Below, piece after piece: positions 54,163 to 62,966 of a DNA stretch of 64,000 bases. The notes beneath the pieces are model-generated. The model had not been told where the DNA came from. It saw nothing but the letters and a program-made list of their open reading frames with translations, and searched no databases. Position 1 is the first letter of the stretch. The number at the start of each line of letters is the position of its first letter. Location of the stretch: positions 279,664 to 343,663 of the forward strand of contig CAVSZO010000005.1 in NCBI GenBank assembly GCA_963732335.1. The letters run 5' to 3'. This DNA is from Desertimonas sp963732335 (GTDB lineage: Bacteria > Actinomycetota > Acidimicrobiia > Acidimicrobiales > Ilumatobacteraceae). The translations under genes and the position numbers were made by a program.

Positions 54163-55342
54163 GTGGGCAACCCATGGTTCGAGTCGGTCGCGGTGGCGCA
54201 GCGACGGGCGAAGAAGAGCCTGCCGAAGTCGGTGTACGGCGCGCTGGTCGCCGGGTCGGAACGCGGGACGTCGATGCACGACAACACTGCGGCGTTCGCC
54301 GAGCTGCGGTTGTCGCCGGTTGTAGTCGGCCAGCCGGCCGTGCGGGAGATGGCGACGTCGGTCATGGGTCAGCCGATCTCGATGCCGGTGCTGATCTCGC
54401 CGACGGGCGTGCAGGCCGTCCATCCCGACGGCGAGGTCGCCGTGGCCCGGGCAGCCGCCGGCGCGAGGTGTCGGCGATGGGCCTCAGCTCGTTTGCCAGC
54501 AAGCCGATCGAGGAGGTGATCGCCGCCAACCCGCAGACCTTCTTCCAGATCTACTGGGCGGGCGACCGCGACTCGATCGATCGCGCGGATGGAGCGGGCC
54601 CGGTCGGCCGGCGCTGTGGCCTGATCCTCACCACTCGACTGGTCGTTCTTCCACTCCCGCGACTGGGGCAGCCCGGCGATCCCGCAGCGGATCGACCTGC
54701 GGACGATGGTGCAGCACCTTCCCGAGGCGATCGTCAGACCGCGGTGGCTGCTCGACCTGGGCGCGCGCCGGGGGTCGGCCGCCCGGCCTGGAGCGTGCCC
54801 AACTTCGCCGCCTCCGGCGTCGCCGGCGCCGGACTTCTTCGAGGCCTACGGCGACATGGATGCAGACTCCGCCGCCGACGTGGGACGACGTCGCCTGGCT
54901 GCGCGACGCAGTGGGATGGGCCGTTCATGCTCAAGGGCGTCGATGCGCGTCGACGATGCCAAGCGGGCGGTCGACGCCGGTGTCACGGCGATCTCGGTGT
55001 CGAACCATGGCGGCAACAACCTCGACGGCGTCGCCCGCCCCGATCCGGGTGCTGCCCGACATCGCCTCCGCCGTCGGCGACGAGGTCGAGGTCGTGATGG
55101 ACGGTGGCGTGCGACGCGGCAGCGATGTGGTGAAGGCGCTGGCGCTCGGGGCGAGGGCCGTGATGATCGGGCGGGCATACCTGTGGGGCCTCGCCGCCAA
55201 CGGGCAGGCCGGCGTGGAGAACGTGCTCGACGTGCTGCGCATGGGGATCGACTCGGCGCTGCGCGGCTTGGGGAAGGCCTCGATCAATGATCTCGGAAGG
55301 GAAGACCTGTTCGTCCCGCCGTCCTTCTCGCCGACCACATGA
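54163..55342 (+). CDS. mftD: MftD-like FMN-dependent alpha-hydroxy-acid dehydrogenase (frameshifted)
   Basis: Flavoprotein of the lactate dehydrogenase/glycolate oxidase family, closest by eye to MftD of the mycofactocin pathway. GTG 54163 reads GNPWFESVAVAQRRAKKSLP, SVYGALVAGSERG, VMGQPISMPVLISPTGVQAV, MGLSSFASKPIEEVIAANPQ, TFFQIYWAGDRDSI, and later VTAISVSNHGGNNLDG with the catalytic His, VEVVMDGGVRRGSDVVKALA and LGARAVMIGRAYLWGLAANG. About seven frameshifts. No mftA/B/C genes are visible in the window, so a mycofactocin role remains inference. Confidence 0.82.
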
Positions 55343-55443
55343 CTCGGCGCCGCTCCCGCGATCCGTTGACGGCAGGGCGCTCGTTCTAGCCTCCGGACAT
55401 CGTTGACGAACTGAGGCCCCAGAAGCGCAGCCGGAAGATCGCG

Positions 55444-55884
55444 ATGAGCGACCCGCAGCGTGACGAGTTCCTCGCCGCCGAGCGCACGTGCCGGGTTGCG
55501 ACCATCTCGCCGGAGGGGCCGCACAACACCCCGCTGTGGTTCGCGTGGGACGGCCGAGCGCTGTGGTTGTACTCGATCGTGCGCAGCCAGCGCTGGGCCG
55601 ACCTGCAGCGCGACCCGCGGGTGTCGATCATCGTCGACGCCGGCGAGCAGTACGCCGAGCTGCGCGGCGTCGAGATCTCCGGTCGGGCCACGGTGGTCGG
55701 CGACGTGCCCCGCACCGGCGACGTCGTCGTGGACGAGCTCCTCACTCCGGAGCGGCTCTTCGGAGACAAGTACCGGGGCGGCGGAGCGTTCATCAACGAC
55801 GGCCGTCACGCCTGGCTGAAGGTCGTCCCTGACAAGATCACCAGCTGGGACTTCCGCAAGGCGTTCGGCCGACCATCTGCGTGA
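55444..55884 (+). CDS. PPOX-class (F420/FMN split-barrel) protein
   Basis: A 146-residue split-barrel flavin or F420-dependent oxidoreductase-like protein. Core: FLAAERTCRVATISPEGPHN, TPLWFAWDGRALWLYSIVRS, RWADLQRDPRVSIIVDAGEQ, YAELRGVEISGRATVVGD, typical of the pyridoxamine-5'-phosphate-oxidase superfamily. Cofactor (F420 or FMN) cannot be decided by eye. The frame is intact. It stands alone between mftD and the sigH pair. Confidence 0.85.
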   Translation: MSDPQRDEFLAAERTCRVATISPEGPHNTPLWFAWDGRALWLYSIVRSQRWADLQRDPRVSIIVDAGEQYAELRGVEISGRATVVGDVPRTGDVVVDELLTPERLFGDKYRGGGAFINDGRHAWLKVVPDKITSWDFRKAFGRPSA

Positions 55885-55947
55885 GCACGCCGGGTCGGGT
55901 CAACCCGGGCCCGTCGCGAACAGCCCGGCCCAGTACCGTGACCCGTT

Positions 55948-56535
55948 GTGGCCGACCAGTCGACGTTCGCACGCGACGCGATGGAGTACGCGCCACAGCT
56001 CTACTCGGCCGCTGTCCGGATGACCCGCAACGAGGCCGACGCCGCCGACCTCGTGCAGGAGACCTACCTCAAGGCCTACCGCGGCTACCCCAACTTCACC
56101 GAGGGCACGAACCTGCGGGCGTGGCTCTACCGCATCCTCACCAACACGTACATCAACATGTACCGCGCGAAGCAGCGCCGTCCGCTCGAGACCGACCTCG
56201 CCGACGTCGAGGACCTCTACATGTATCGCCGCCTCGGCACGGTCGAAACGGCTGCGGCCAGCCGCTCAGCCGAGGACCAGCTCATCGACATGATCGCCGA
56301 CGATGACGTCACGCAGGCGCTCGACGACCTGCCGGTGAACTTCCGGATCCCCGTGCTGCTCGCCGACGTCGAGGGATTCTCGTACAAGGAAATTGCCGAG
56401 ATGCTCGAGATCCCGATCGGTACCGTGATGTCACGCCTTCATCGGGGAAGAAAAGCGATGCAGAAGGCGTTGTACGACTACGCCGAGGCCCGGGGGTTCA
56501 CGGGCAACACGTCCGAAGCGAAACAGACGAACTAG
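55948..56535 (+). CDS. sigH: ECF sigma factor, SigH/SigR type
   Basis: Thiol-oxidative-stress sigma factor of 195 residues: region 2 (YSAAVRMTRNEADAADLVQE, TYLKAYRGYPNFTEGTNLRA, WLYRILTNTYINMYRAKQRR) and region 4 (ALDDLPVNFRIPVLLADVEG, FSYKEIAEMLEIPIGTVMSR). GTG 55948 is the start. It lies five bases before its anti-sigma gene. Orthologues control thioredoxin and mycothiol genes. The frame is intact. Confidence 0.92.
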   Translation: MADQSTFARDAMEYAPQLYSAAVRMTRNEADAADLVQETYLKAYRGYPNFTEGTNLRAWLYRILTNTYINMYRAKQRRPLETDLADVEDLYMYRRLGTVETAAASRSAEDQLIDMIADDDVTQALDDLPVNFRIPVLLADVEGFSYKEIAEMLEIPIGTVMSRLHRGRKAMQKALYDYAEARGFTGNTSEAKQTN

Positions 56536-56540
56536 ACACG

Positions 56541-56777
56541 ATGCCCGACTGCAACGAAACCCTGCGTGACCTCCAGCTGTTCCTCGACGGCGAACTGCCC
56601 GCCGAGGAGTACGAGCACGTCCTCGGTCACCTCGACGAATGCCTCGACTGCTACCAAACGTTCGACTTCCAGGCCGAGCTGAAACAGATCATCGCCCAGA
56701 AGTGCCGCACCGAGAAGATGCCCCCAGGGCTGATCGAGCGGATCCGGGCGTGCCTGGAATCTGAACCACAGACTTGA
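56541..56777 (+). CDS. rsrA: RsrA/RshA-type zinc anti-sigma factor
   Basis: A 78-residue anti-sigma factor with the redox zinc motif H-x3-C-x2-C in HLDECLDCYQ and an N-terminal Cys (MPDCNETLRDLQLF). On disulfide stress the Cys pair oxidises and SigH is released. It follows sigH directly with a 5-bp gap. The frame is intact. Confidence 0.92.
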   Translation: MPDCNETLRDLQLFLDGELPAEEYEHVLGHLDECLDCYQTFDFQAELKQIIAQKCRTEKMPPGLIERIRACLESEPQT

Positions 56778-56834
56778 CCCCGACGCCCACAGGCGTTGGG
56801 GATGTGCCTCGGGTTCTTCGGTACGCTGCCTGGC

Positions 56835-56999
56835 ATGCTCGCCGCGGAAATCTGGTTCTGGTGGATCGCCGTCGTGCTGACCGCCGTCGGCGTGCTCTCG
56901 GTCATCGCGTTGATCTTCGGCTATCTGAAGAACGTCACCGCGCTGAAGTACCCCAACCGTCGCCAACAGGCCGACGACTGGCCCGACCGATCGATCTGA
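56835..56999 (+). CDS. Small single-helix membrane protein
   Basis: A 54-residue protein with one membrane helix (IWFWWIAVVLTAVGVLSVIA LIFGY in two parts) and a basic, hydrophilic tail ending DDWPDRSI. ATG 56835 is preferred to upstream in-frame ATG codons at 56796 and 56802, which would add mostly hydrophobic residues. No family recognised. It lies between rsrA and tilS on the same strand. Confidence 0.5.
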   Translation: MLAAEIWFWWIAVVLTAVGVLSVIALIFGYLKNVTALKYPNRRQQADDWPDRSI

Positions 57000-57870
57000 T
57001 CGAGTCGCTGCTTCCGCCGCTGCAGGTTCCCACCAGCCGGCAAGGCGGTCACCTGTGCGTTCTCAGGTGGCGCCGACTCGACCGCCCTCGTCGTGCTGGC
57101 CAAGGCCGCCGGCTGTTCGGTGGACGCCGTGCACGTCGATCACGGCCTGCGCGCGACCTCCGGCGCGGAGGCCGACCGGGCCGGCGCCCTCGCCGACGTG
57201 GTCGGCGTGTCCTTCCGCCGGATCCGGGTCACGCTGAAGGACGGACCCAACCTGGAGGCCCGCGCCCGGGCGGCCCGGCGCGACGTCCTTCCCTCCGGGT
57301 CGCTCACGGGTCACACCGCAGACGATCAGGCGGAGACGATGTTGATCAACCTGCTGCGCGGGGCCGGCACGAGCGGGCTCGCCGGCATCCGGCCAGGGCC
57401 GACGAAGCCGATCCTCGCCCTCCGCCGGAGCGAAACCCGTGCGGTGTGCGATGCGCTCGGACTCGACGTCATCGACGATCCATCGAACGCCGATCGCCGA
57501 TTCATCCGCAACCGGATCAGGGCCGAGCTCATGCCGTTGCTCGACGACATTGCCGGCAGAGACGTTGCTGCGTTGCTGGCGCGGACGGCGGAACTCGCGG
57601 GTGACGAAGCGGCTCTCCTCGAGGAACTGCGCCGCGGCATCGATGCGACCGATGCCAGGGCGCTCGCGGCCGCTGATCGGAGCCTGGCCCGGCGGGCGGT
57701 TCGGCAGTGGCTGACCGGCGATGGGTACCCTCCCGACCTGTCGACGGTCGATCGGGTGCTGGAGGTAGCTCGCGGAATCCATCGGGCGTGTGAGGTCGGC
57801 CGCGGCCGCCGGGTGGAACGAAAGGACCAGCGACTGCGCATCGTCGAATTCACAGCGAGTAGCCTCGAAA
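57000..57870 (+). CDS. tilS: tRNA(Ile)-lysidine synthetase TilS (start and end unresolved)
   Basis: Makes lysidine at the wobble base of tRNA-Ile(CAU). After a frame correction near 57015 the N-terminus reads RFPPAGKAVTCAFSGGADST, with the PP-loop SGGADST. DAVHVDHGLRATSGAEADRA, SLTGHTADDQAETMLINLLR, GIRPGPTKPILALRR and VIDDPSNADRRFIRNRIRAE are all canonical TilS segments. No clear start codon is visible in the first bases, and the frame runs without a stop into the next gene, so a stop near 57870 is probably hidden by an indel. It lacks the long C-terminal domain of E. coli TilS, as usual in actinobacteria. Confidence 0.85.
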
Positions 57871-57908
57871 CCCGGTATGGGCAGGCACGCAGACGGCGAT
57901 TCCCTCTG

Positions 57909-58415
57909 ATGGCGACCCGGTTGCGTGGCCGATGGGCACTCGGGATCACCCCGCGGCACTTCACGTGGATCCTCAAGGACAAGCTGGCGATCTGCGAGCG
58001 GCCGGGCGGCTACGGCGACAACCACCGCCGCGTCCGCCGCCAAGAGGAGATCATCTGGATTCGTGAGAACGGGTTCGGGTGCGTCGTGTCGATCATCCCG
58101 GCACCCCACAACCTGCACAACTACGACGAGCTGGGTGTCACGGCTCGGCACCGCCCGTTCAACACCGACGACCCCGAGCCGTGGCTGAGGGCGTTCTACC
58201 GCGAGCTCCACGAACTGCTGCGCACCAACACCAAGGTGATCGTCCACGGCGAGGAGGTCGGCGACCGCATCGTCGGCATCATGGGTGGCTACATCCGCTG
58301 GGCTGGGCTCATCGACGACGACACCAAGGCGATCACGATCACCGAGCGCATCGCCGGTCGCCAACTCGACCCGTTCGCCCGCAACGTCATCCTCACCGCG
58401 ACGAAGCTGCGCTGA
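57909..58415 (+). CDS. Dual-specificity-phosphatase-like protein lacking the catalytic Cys
   Basis: About 168 residues. ITPRHFTWILKDKLAICERP and RRVRRQEEIIWIRENGFGCV, VVSIIPAPHNLHNYDELGVT resemble the front half of cysteine-phosphatase folds. The P-loop position reads KVIVHGEEVGDRIVGIMGGY, where H-C-x-x-G-x-x-R would be expected: His and Arg are kept but Cys is Gly. The assignment is inference from pattern. If right, it is a binding or pseudo-enzyme form. ATG 57909 is used. It lies in the same direction after tilS and is followed by a hairpin and repeat copy B. Confidence 0.55.
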   Translation: MATRLRGRWALGITPRHFTWILKDKLAICERPGGYGDNHRRVRRQEEIIWIRENGFGCVVSIIPAPHNLHNYDELGVTARHRPFNTDDPEPWLRAFYRELHELLRTNTKVIVHGEEVGDRIVGIMGGYIRWAGLIDDDTKAITITERIAGRQLDPFARNVILTATKLR

Positions 58416-58473
58416 GGGTTTCGCCCTCACTCGTTCGCGCGCTTCGCTTCGCTCACTCCGTTCGGGCGAGTTC

Positions 58474-58537
58474 GTGGCGCTCCGGACGGGCGAGCAAGCT
58501 CACCCGTCCTGCGCACCCAGGAAGCCTGCCTCCGTCG
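58474..58537 (+). repeat. Palindromic 3' repeat family, copy B
   Basis: GTGGCGCTCCGGACGGGC, GAGCAAGCTC, ACCCGTCCTGCGCACC, then GCCTGCCTCCGTCGC. The centre GAGCAAGCTC is nearly self-complementary and GGACGGG pairs with CCCGTCC. It is 59 bp past the phosphatase-like stop, in the sense direction, preceded by a GAGGG/CCCTC hairpin near 58416-58430. Confidence 0.65.
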
Positions 58538-58621
58538 CGTGCTCGAGGTGTGTGACGAGGAACCTCGGGCTCCCCACTGCCCACGCCGGATGCCGCCTGC
58601 GGCGGCACTTCGGCGCTGACG

Positions 58622-59500
58622 CTAGCCGAGGCCCCGCGCGTCTTGCTTCAGGGCCGTGTCGACGCTCAGCGCGCTCGCCACGATGAGCGAGTGCAGCGGT
58701 TCGGGCTGGCGCGCATGGATCTGCACGACGTAGTTGTCGGCCGTGGTGAACGAGGTCTTGAGCACCCCTTCGAACGTCTTGGTGATCCGGGCCACCTCGG
58801 TGCCGGCGGCGTCCTCGATGCGGAAGTTCCAGGCCCGCCAGTTCTCCCCGAAGATCGCCGCCGAGACGCTGACCGCCGGCCTCGAGGCCGAACCGGATCT
58901 TGCCGATCATGTTCTCCTGCACGATGCGGCCGAGCTCACGATCCTGCCCGTCCGACACCACGACGCTGCTCTTGAACACCTTGCGCGGCCTGGTGAGCCG
59001 GAGCAGGACGTTGCCGCCCAGGTCGGTGACCTCGAGCTTGTGGGTGAGGAACTGGTCGAGACTGGCGACCAGGCGGAGCACCTTCTTGCCGCGCTCTGCC
59101 CGACCTGGTTGACGAATGCGATCTGGTTGCCATTCTGATCGAAGACCGAGAACTGCTGGTTGAGCTCGAGGACCTTCGCCTTCTGGTTGACCACGAGGAT
59201 CGGCTCGTCCAGCACCGATCCACCGCCGCCACCCACCGCGCTCTCGATGCCGGCGCCGCGCCATCCCTGGCCCTGGAGCTGCCGGGCGATCTTCTCGCGA
59301 TTGCCCTCGTCGCCGACCGTGAGGTACCGGTCGACGGAGTCCATGCCGCGGCCGACGGCGCCCTGCTGAGGCTGGTCGAGCGGATCGACGGCCGTCTGGC
59401 CCTGCGTGCTCACGTGCTCGGTCCACTCCGATCCGTTCCAGTACCGCACGTCGAAGCGGCCCATCGGGTCCGGGTACCAGTCGGCAGGGTGGGAGCTCAT
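58622..59500 (-). CDS. DUF2510-scramblase/LURP-one-like protein (frameshifted)
   Basis: ATG 59500 gives MSSHPADWYPDPMGRFDVRY and WNGSEWTEHVSTQGQ, a DUF2510 domain (WYPDP...RYWDG type). A linker and a short helical region follow, then a scramblase-like beta barrel: LDEPILVVNQKAKVLELNQQ, FSVFDQNGNQIAFVNQVGQ, and after frame changes HKLEVTDLGGNVLLRLTRPR, KVFKSSVVVSDGQDRELGRI. It ends SALSVDTALKQDARGLG. Frameshifts near 59093 and 58875. The real activity of bacterial members is unknown. Confidence 0.8.
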
Positions 59501-59608
59501 GGGCGACACGCTAGGACGCGCGGCCACATCCGGGCCCTCGCATTCCCCACCTGCCGCCGCCGCGAAATGTAACTAGAAGTAGCGTCGCGGTAGCTAGCGT
59601 TGCGGGGA

Positions 59609-60580
59609 ATGGCAGGACGGCGTGTGCTCGTCACCGGCATGGGCGGCGATCTGGGCAGCAGGGTGGCCGCCTACCTCGAGCAGGAGGACTGGGTCGGCGA
59701 TCTCCTCGGCATCGACGCCGATCCGCCGCGCCGGCGCCTGCAGCGGGCCAACTTCCACCTCGCGTCGACGAGCGAGCACGAGCGCATCGTGCAGCTCGTC
59801 ACCGACTACGACCCGCACGTGGTGATCCACCTGTCGATCTGGGAGCCGTTCAGCCGGGCGTCGCCCAAGCAGGCCAAGGCGCTCACCCAGCAGGCCGCGA
59901 CCACGTTCCTCGGGGCGATCGCCGAGTGCCGCTCGCTGGAGTCGATCGTCGTGCGCAGCGGGATCGAGGTGTACGGGAGGGCGCGCGGCGCGCCGACCCG
60001 TCCCGACGAGTCGGCCGACATCAACCCGACGTGCGACTTCGGTCGCTCGCTCGCCGAGATCGAGCACACGGCCGGCGACATCGGCCGCCGGATCGGCGTC
60101 CCGGTCGGCGCCGTTCGCCTCGGCGGCGTGATCGGCCCGCACGTGCCGAGCCCGCTCGGGCGCTTGCTCCGCATGCCGGTCGTGCCGTTCAGCGTGCTCG
60201 CCGATCCGCCCTTCGCGGTCGTCGAGGACATCGACGCCGCCAGAGGACTCGTCGCCGCGGCACGGCGGCAGATCGCCCAACCGGTCAACGTGCTCGCCAA
60301 CGGCGCGATCACGATGTTGCAGGCGCTGCGGCGGGGCGGACGCGTGCCGTTCCCGTTGATCGGGCCCGATTGGCGGATCGCCAGGCTTCTCGCCCACCTC
60401 GCCGGAGCGCCGATCCCCGACCACGTGCAGGAGACCCTCCATCGTGGCCGCCTCGCCGACAACGGGCGGATGCAGGAGCTGCTCGGCTTCACCGTCAGCG
60501 GATCGACCGTGGACGTGATCGACAAGCTGTACGCGTGGCCATCGGTGGTCCACATCCCGGCCAAGCGGCAGGTCGCCTGA
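59609..60580 (+). CDS. NAD-dependent epimerase/dehydratase family protein
   Basis: Extended SDR-fold protein of 323 residues: nucleotide-binding loop VLVTGMGGDLGSRVAAYLEQ, acidic LLGIDADPPRRRL, VVIHLSIWEPF, SIVVRSGIEVYGRARG with the Ser/Tyr pair region, and VVEDIDAARGLVAAARR. The usual Y-x-x-x-K motif is not evident (region reads CDFGRSLAEIEHTA), so catalysis is doubtful. ATG 59609 is used. The stop overlaps the acyltransferase ATG, so the two genes are coupled. The frame is intact. Confidence 0.85.
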   Translation: MAGRRVLVTGMGGDLGSRVAAYLEQEDWVGDLLGIDADPPRRRLQRANFHLASTSEHERIVQLVTDYDPHVVIHLSIWEPFSRASPKQAKALTQQAATTFLGAIAECRSLESIVVRSGIEVYGRARGAPTRPDESADINPTCDFGRSLAEIEHTAGDIGRRIGVPVGAVRLGGVIGPHVPSPLGRLLRMPVVPFSVLADPPFAVVEDIDAARGLVAAARRQIAQPVNVLANGAITMLQALRRGGRVPFPLIGPDWRIARLLAHLAGAPIPDHVQETLHRGRLADNGRMQELLGFTVSGSTVDVIDKLYAWPSVVHIPAKRQVA

Positions 60581-61313
60581 TGGCCCAGGTGATCAGGCTG
60601 CCGGTGCGGCGGACGCGGCGGCCGCTCGCAGGACGGCCTCGGACGCAGTCGCCGCGGCCGAGTCGACGAGGTGGCTGACCAGCTGGGACATCGACGACTG
60701 GGGACGTGACGACACGCTCGCCAAGGCGGCCGCCCGGATCGGCGGTCTGCGCTGGGATGCGACGGTCGGCGGTGTCGAGCTGCTGCCGAAACGAGGGCCG
60801 GCGCTGGTCGTGGTCAACAGCAGGCGGTTCGCGCTGACCCCGTGGTTCGTCGCCCTCACGCTCAGCGAGCGCACGGGCCGACCGGTGCGCTTCGTCGGGC
60901 GCCCTGACGCCGCCCCGTTCGGGGCGCTCGCCCGCCGCCTCGGCGGGCTGCTCGCCCGGCCGGACGAGGTTGCCGGCGCACTCCGCGACGGGCAGGTGCT
61001 CGTCGTCGGCGCCTCCGGCCAGCTCAACGGGCTCAGGGTCGGCACGATCGACCACCGCTTGATCGGACCAGCGGTGGAAGCCAGCGTCCCGGTGTTTCCC
61101 GCGGCGGTCTCGACGCCATTGTCGATACGGGCCGCCCGCATCGAGGTCGGGCGTCCGTTGCGACCGTCGCGGCGGCGCCGCGGGCCGTTGTCCGAGTTCG
61201 AGCTGACCGCGCAGCTCACGGCGAGGATCGAACGGATGCTCTCTGAGTTCGGGGACTCGCGGACCGGCACTCCGCTCGACTGGCTCCCGTTCACCGCGAT
61301 CGGAGGCAGCTGA
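60580..61313 (+). CDS. PlsC-like acyltransferase-fold protein without HX4D (frameshifted)
   Basis: About 240 residues after one frame correction near 60650-60690. Segments: LTSWDIDDWGRDDTLAKAAA, ALVVVNSRRFALTPWFVALT, RTGRPVRFVGRPD, DEVAGALRDGQVLVVGASGQ, VPVFPAAVSTPLSIRAARIE. The order matches lysophospholipid acyltransferase-like proteins, but the N-H-x4-D catalytic motif is replaced by N-S-R-R-F. It may be inactive or act differently. It overlaps the epimerase stop and precedes the hydrolase by one base. Confidence 0.65.
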
Positions 61314-61314
61314 C

Positions 61315-62174
61315 GTGCCGTACGTTCGGTCAACCGACGGGTGCCGGATCCACTACGAGGTGACCGGTCGGAGATCGTCGCCTCCGGTGCTGATGATCCA
61401 GGGTCTCGGCATGGACAAGCACGGCTGGGTGTTGCAGCGGCTCGCGTTCTCGTGGCGTTATCGGGTGATCGCGTTCGACAACCGGGGTTCTGGCCGGAGC
61501 GACAAGCCGCGTGGGCGACTACGACCTGTACCAGATGGCCAAGGATGCGGTCGCCGTGCTCGACGACGTGGGCGTCGAGCGGGCGCACGTGGTCGGCGCG
61601 TCGATGGGCGGGGCGATCGCCCAGATCGTCGGCGTGATGTACCCGGATCGAGTCCGCTCGCTGTCGCTCGTGTGCACGGCGTGCCGCAACCTGCCGTGGC
61701 GGAAGGAATTGCTGTCGGGGTGGGCCGAGATGGCCAACACCGAAGGCGTCGGGGCGATGGCCAGCAAGGCGGCCCGCTGGGTGATCGGGCCCCGATCGTT
61801 CCGCCGCATCGTGCCCGTCCTCGGCTGGCTCGGGCCGCTCGGCTTCGGTCGGTCGCGAGAAGCGTTCGCCGGACAGGTCGCCGGGATCCTCGCCGCCGAC
61901 GACACGCTCGCCACCGAGCTCGGCTTCGATCGACGTCCCGACGATCGTGATCGTCGGCAACCAGGACATCCTCACGCCCCGCGGCGAGAGCGAGGAGCTG
62001 GCCGAACGGATCCCCACCGCCGAGCTCGTCGTCATCAGCGGCGCCGCCCACGGCCTGATGATCGAGCACGCGAGCACGTTCAACCGCGATCCTCGGCGAC
62101 TTCCTCCGCCGCGCCGAGCACGCCTACCAGGCCAGCCCGACGGCCATCGCAGAGCCACGGCCGCAGCCGGCTGA
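61315..62174 (+). CDS. Alpha/beta hydrolase (frameshifted)
   Basis: GTG 61315 gives PYVRSTDGCRIHYEVTG, PPVLMIQGLGMDKHGWVLQR, VIAFDNRGSGRSDKP. After a frame change near 61512 come MAKDAVAVLDDVGVERAHVV, the nucleophile elbow VVGASMGGAIAQIV, and after another near 61937 the acid in IVGNQDILTPRGES and the His in ISGAAHGLMIEH, completing the Ser-Asp-His triad. Substrate unknown. The C-terminal end is not resolved because of a further indel near 62090. Third gene of an epimerase-acyltransferase-hydrolase cluster. Confidence 0.83.
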
Positions 62175-62242
62175 TCCGCAAGTCGGTGCGAAGCCGGCGT
62201 CGAGGCAGTGGGGAGCCCGAGGTTCTATGTACCCCGAAGAAA

Positions 62243-62303
62243 CTGACGGAGGCAGGTTCTGCCGTGCGGAGGACGGGCGAGCTTGCTCGCCCATCCGGAG
62301 CCC
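62243..62303 (-). repeat. Palindromic 3' repeat family, copy C
   Basis: On the reverse strand: GGCTCCGGATGGGCGAGC, AAGCTCGCCCGTCCTCCGCA, then CCTGCCTCCGTC. The core GGGCGAGC/GCTCGCCC is a perfect palindrome. It is 46 bp past the stop of the reverse-strand gene at 62349 and in its sense orientation, as with copies A and B. A G/C-rich hairpin (about 62320-62345) precedes it. Confidence 0.65.
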
Positions 62304-62348
62304 CAAGATGGGGCATCGAAGGGGGAGGTCCCCCCCTTCCCCCCCCTT

Positions 62349-62945
62349 TCAGCAGTCGACCGCGACGATGGCGTCCTCGGTGAGGTCGTAGACCGACTCG
62401 AAGTCGCGACCGTGCTCGTTGAGGAACTCGCCGAACGACGCCGCGTCCTGGTCGCACGCGCTGCGGTCGATCGAGCGAGCGTACGGGAGCTCCCACCCGT
62501 TGACGAGGTGGGCGAAGCCGCCCTCGAGGTCGTCGATCGCCGGCAGGCGGAACCGGAACTCACCGGACAGCGGCACGAGGGCGAACCACACCAGGGTGTC
62601 GCCGAGCGATTGGGCGAGCACCGCACACTGGAACTGGTCGGTGAAGTTCTCGCACGTCACCTCGCCCCGCGTGCCAGGGAACGCCTGCACCCGTACCGGC
62701 TGGCCGCCAACCATCACGTTGAGGATCAGCGTCCCGCTCACCGTTCCCTGTGGGGTCATCTGGAAGTCGCTCTGCTCGACCGATTGGACGAGTGACACGA
62801 CGTCCATGCGGCGCGTGGCGTCGACCGATGTGTCAGCGAACGTCGCCCCGTCGTCCTGCTGCGCCTGGACGAGATACACCAGGAGGGCCAGTCCGAGCAC
62901 CGCGCCGATCGCGGCGACGAACCGCCACGTGAGGACCTGACGCAT
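62349..62945 (-). CDS. Membrane-anchored hypothetical protein
   Basis: A 198-residue intact protein with one N-terminal membrane anchor (FVAAIGAVLGLALLVYLVQA) and an extracytoplasmic domain. RMDVVSLVQSVEQSDFQMTP, TVSGTLILNVMVGGQPVRVQ, CENFTDQFQCAVLAQSLGDT and three further Cys (CDQ, and the C-terminal DC) suggest disulfides. No family is recognised. It is followed by repeat copy C. Confidence 0.7.
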   Translation of the reverse strand: MRQVLTWRFVAAIGAVLGLALLVYLVQAQQDDGATFADTSVDATRRMDVVSLVQSVEQSDFQMTPQGTVSGTLILNVMVGGQPVRVQAFPGTRGEVTCENFTDQFQCAVLAQSLGDTLVWFALVPLSGEFRFRLPAIDDLEGGFAHLVNGWELPYARSIDRSACDQDAASFGEFLNEHGRDFESVYDLTEDAIVAVDC

Positions 62946-62966
62946 TGGATCGAGGGTACCGCCCGC

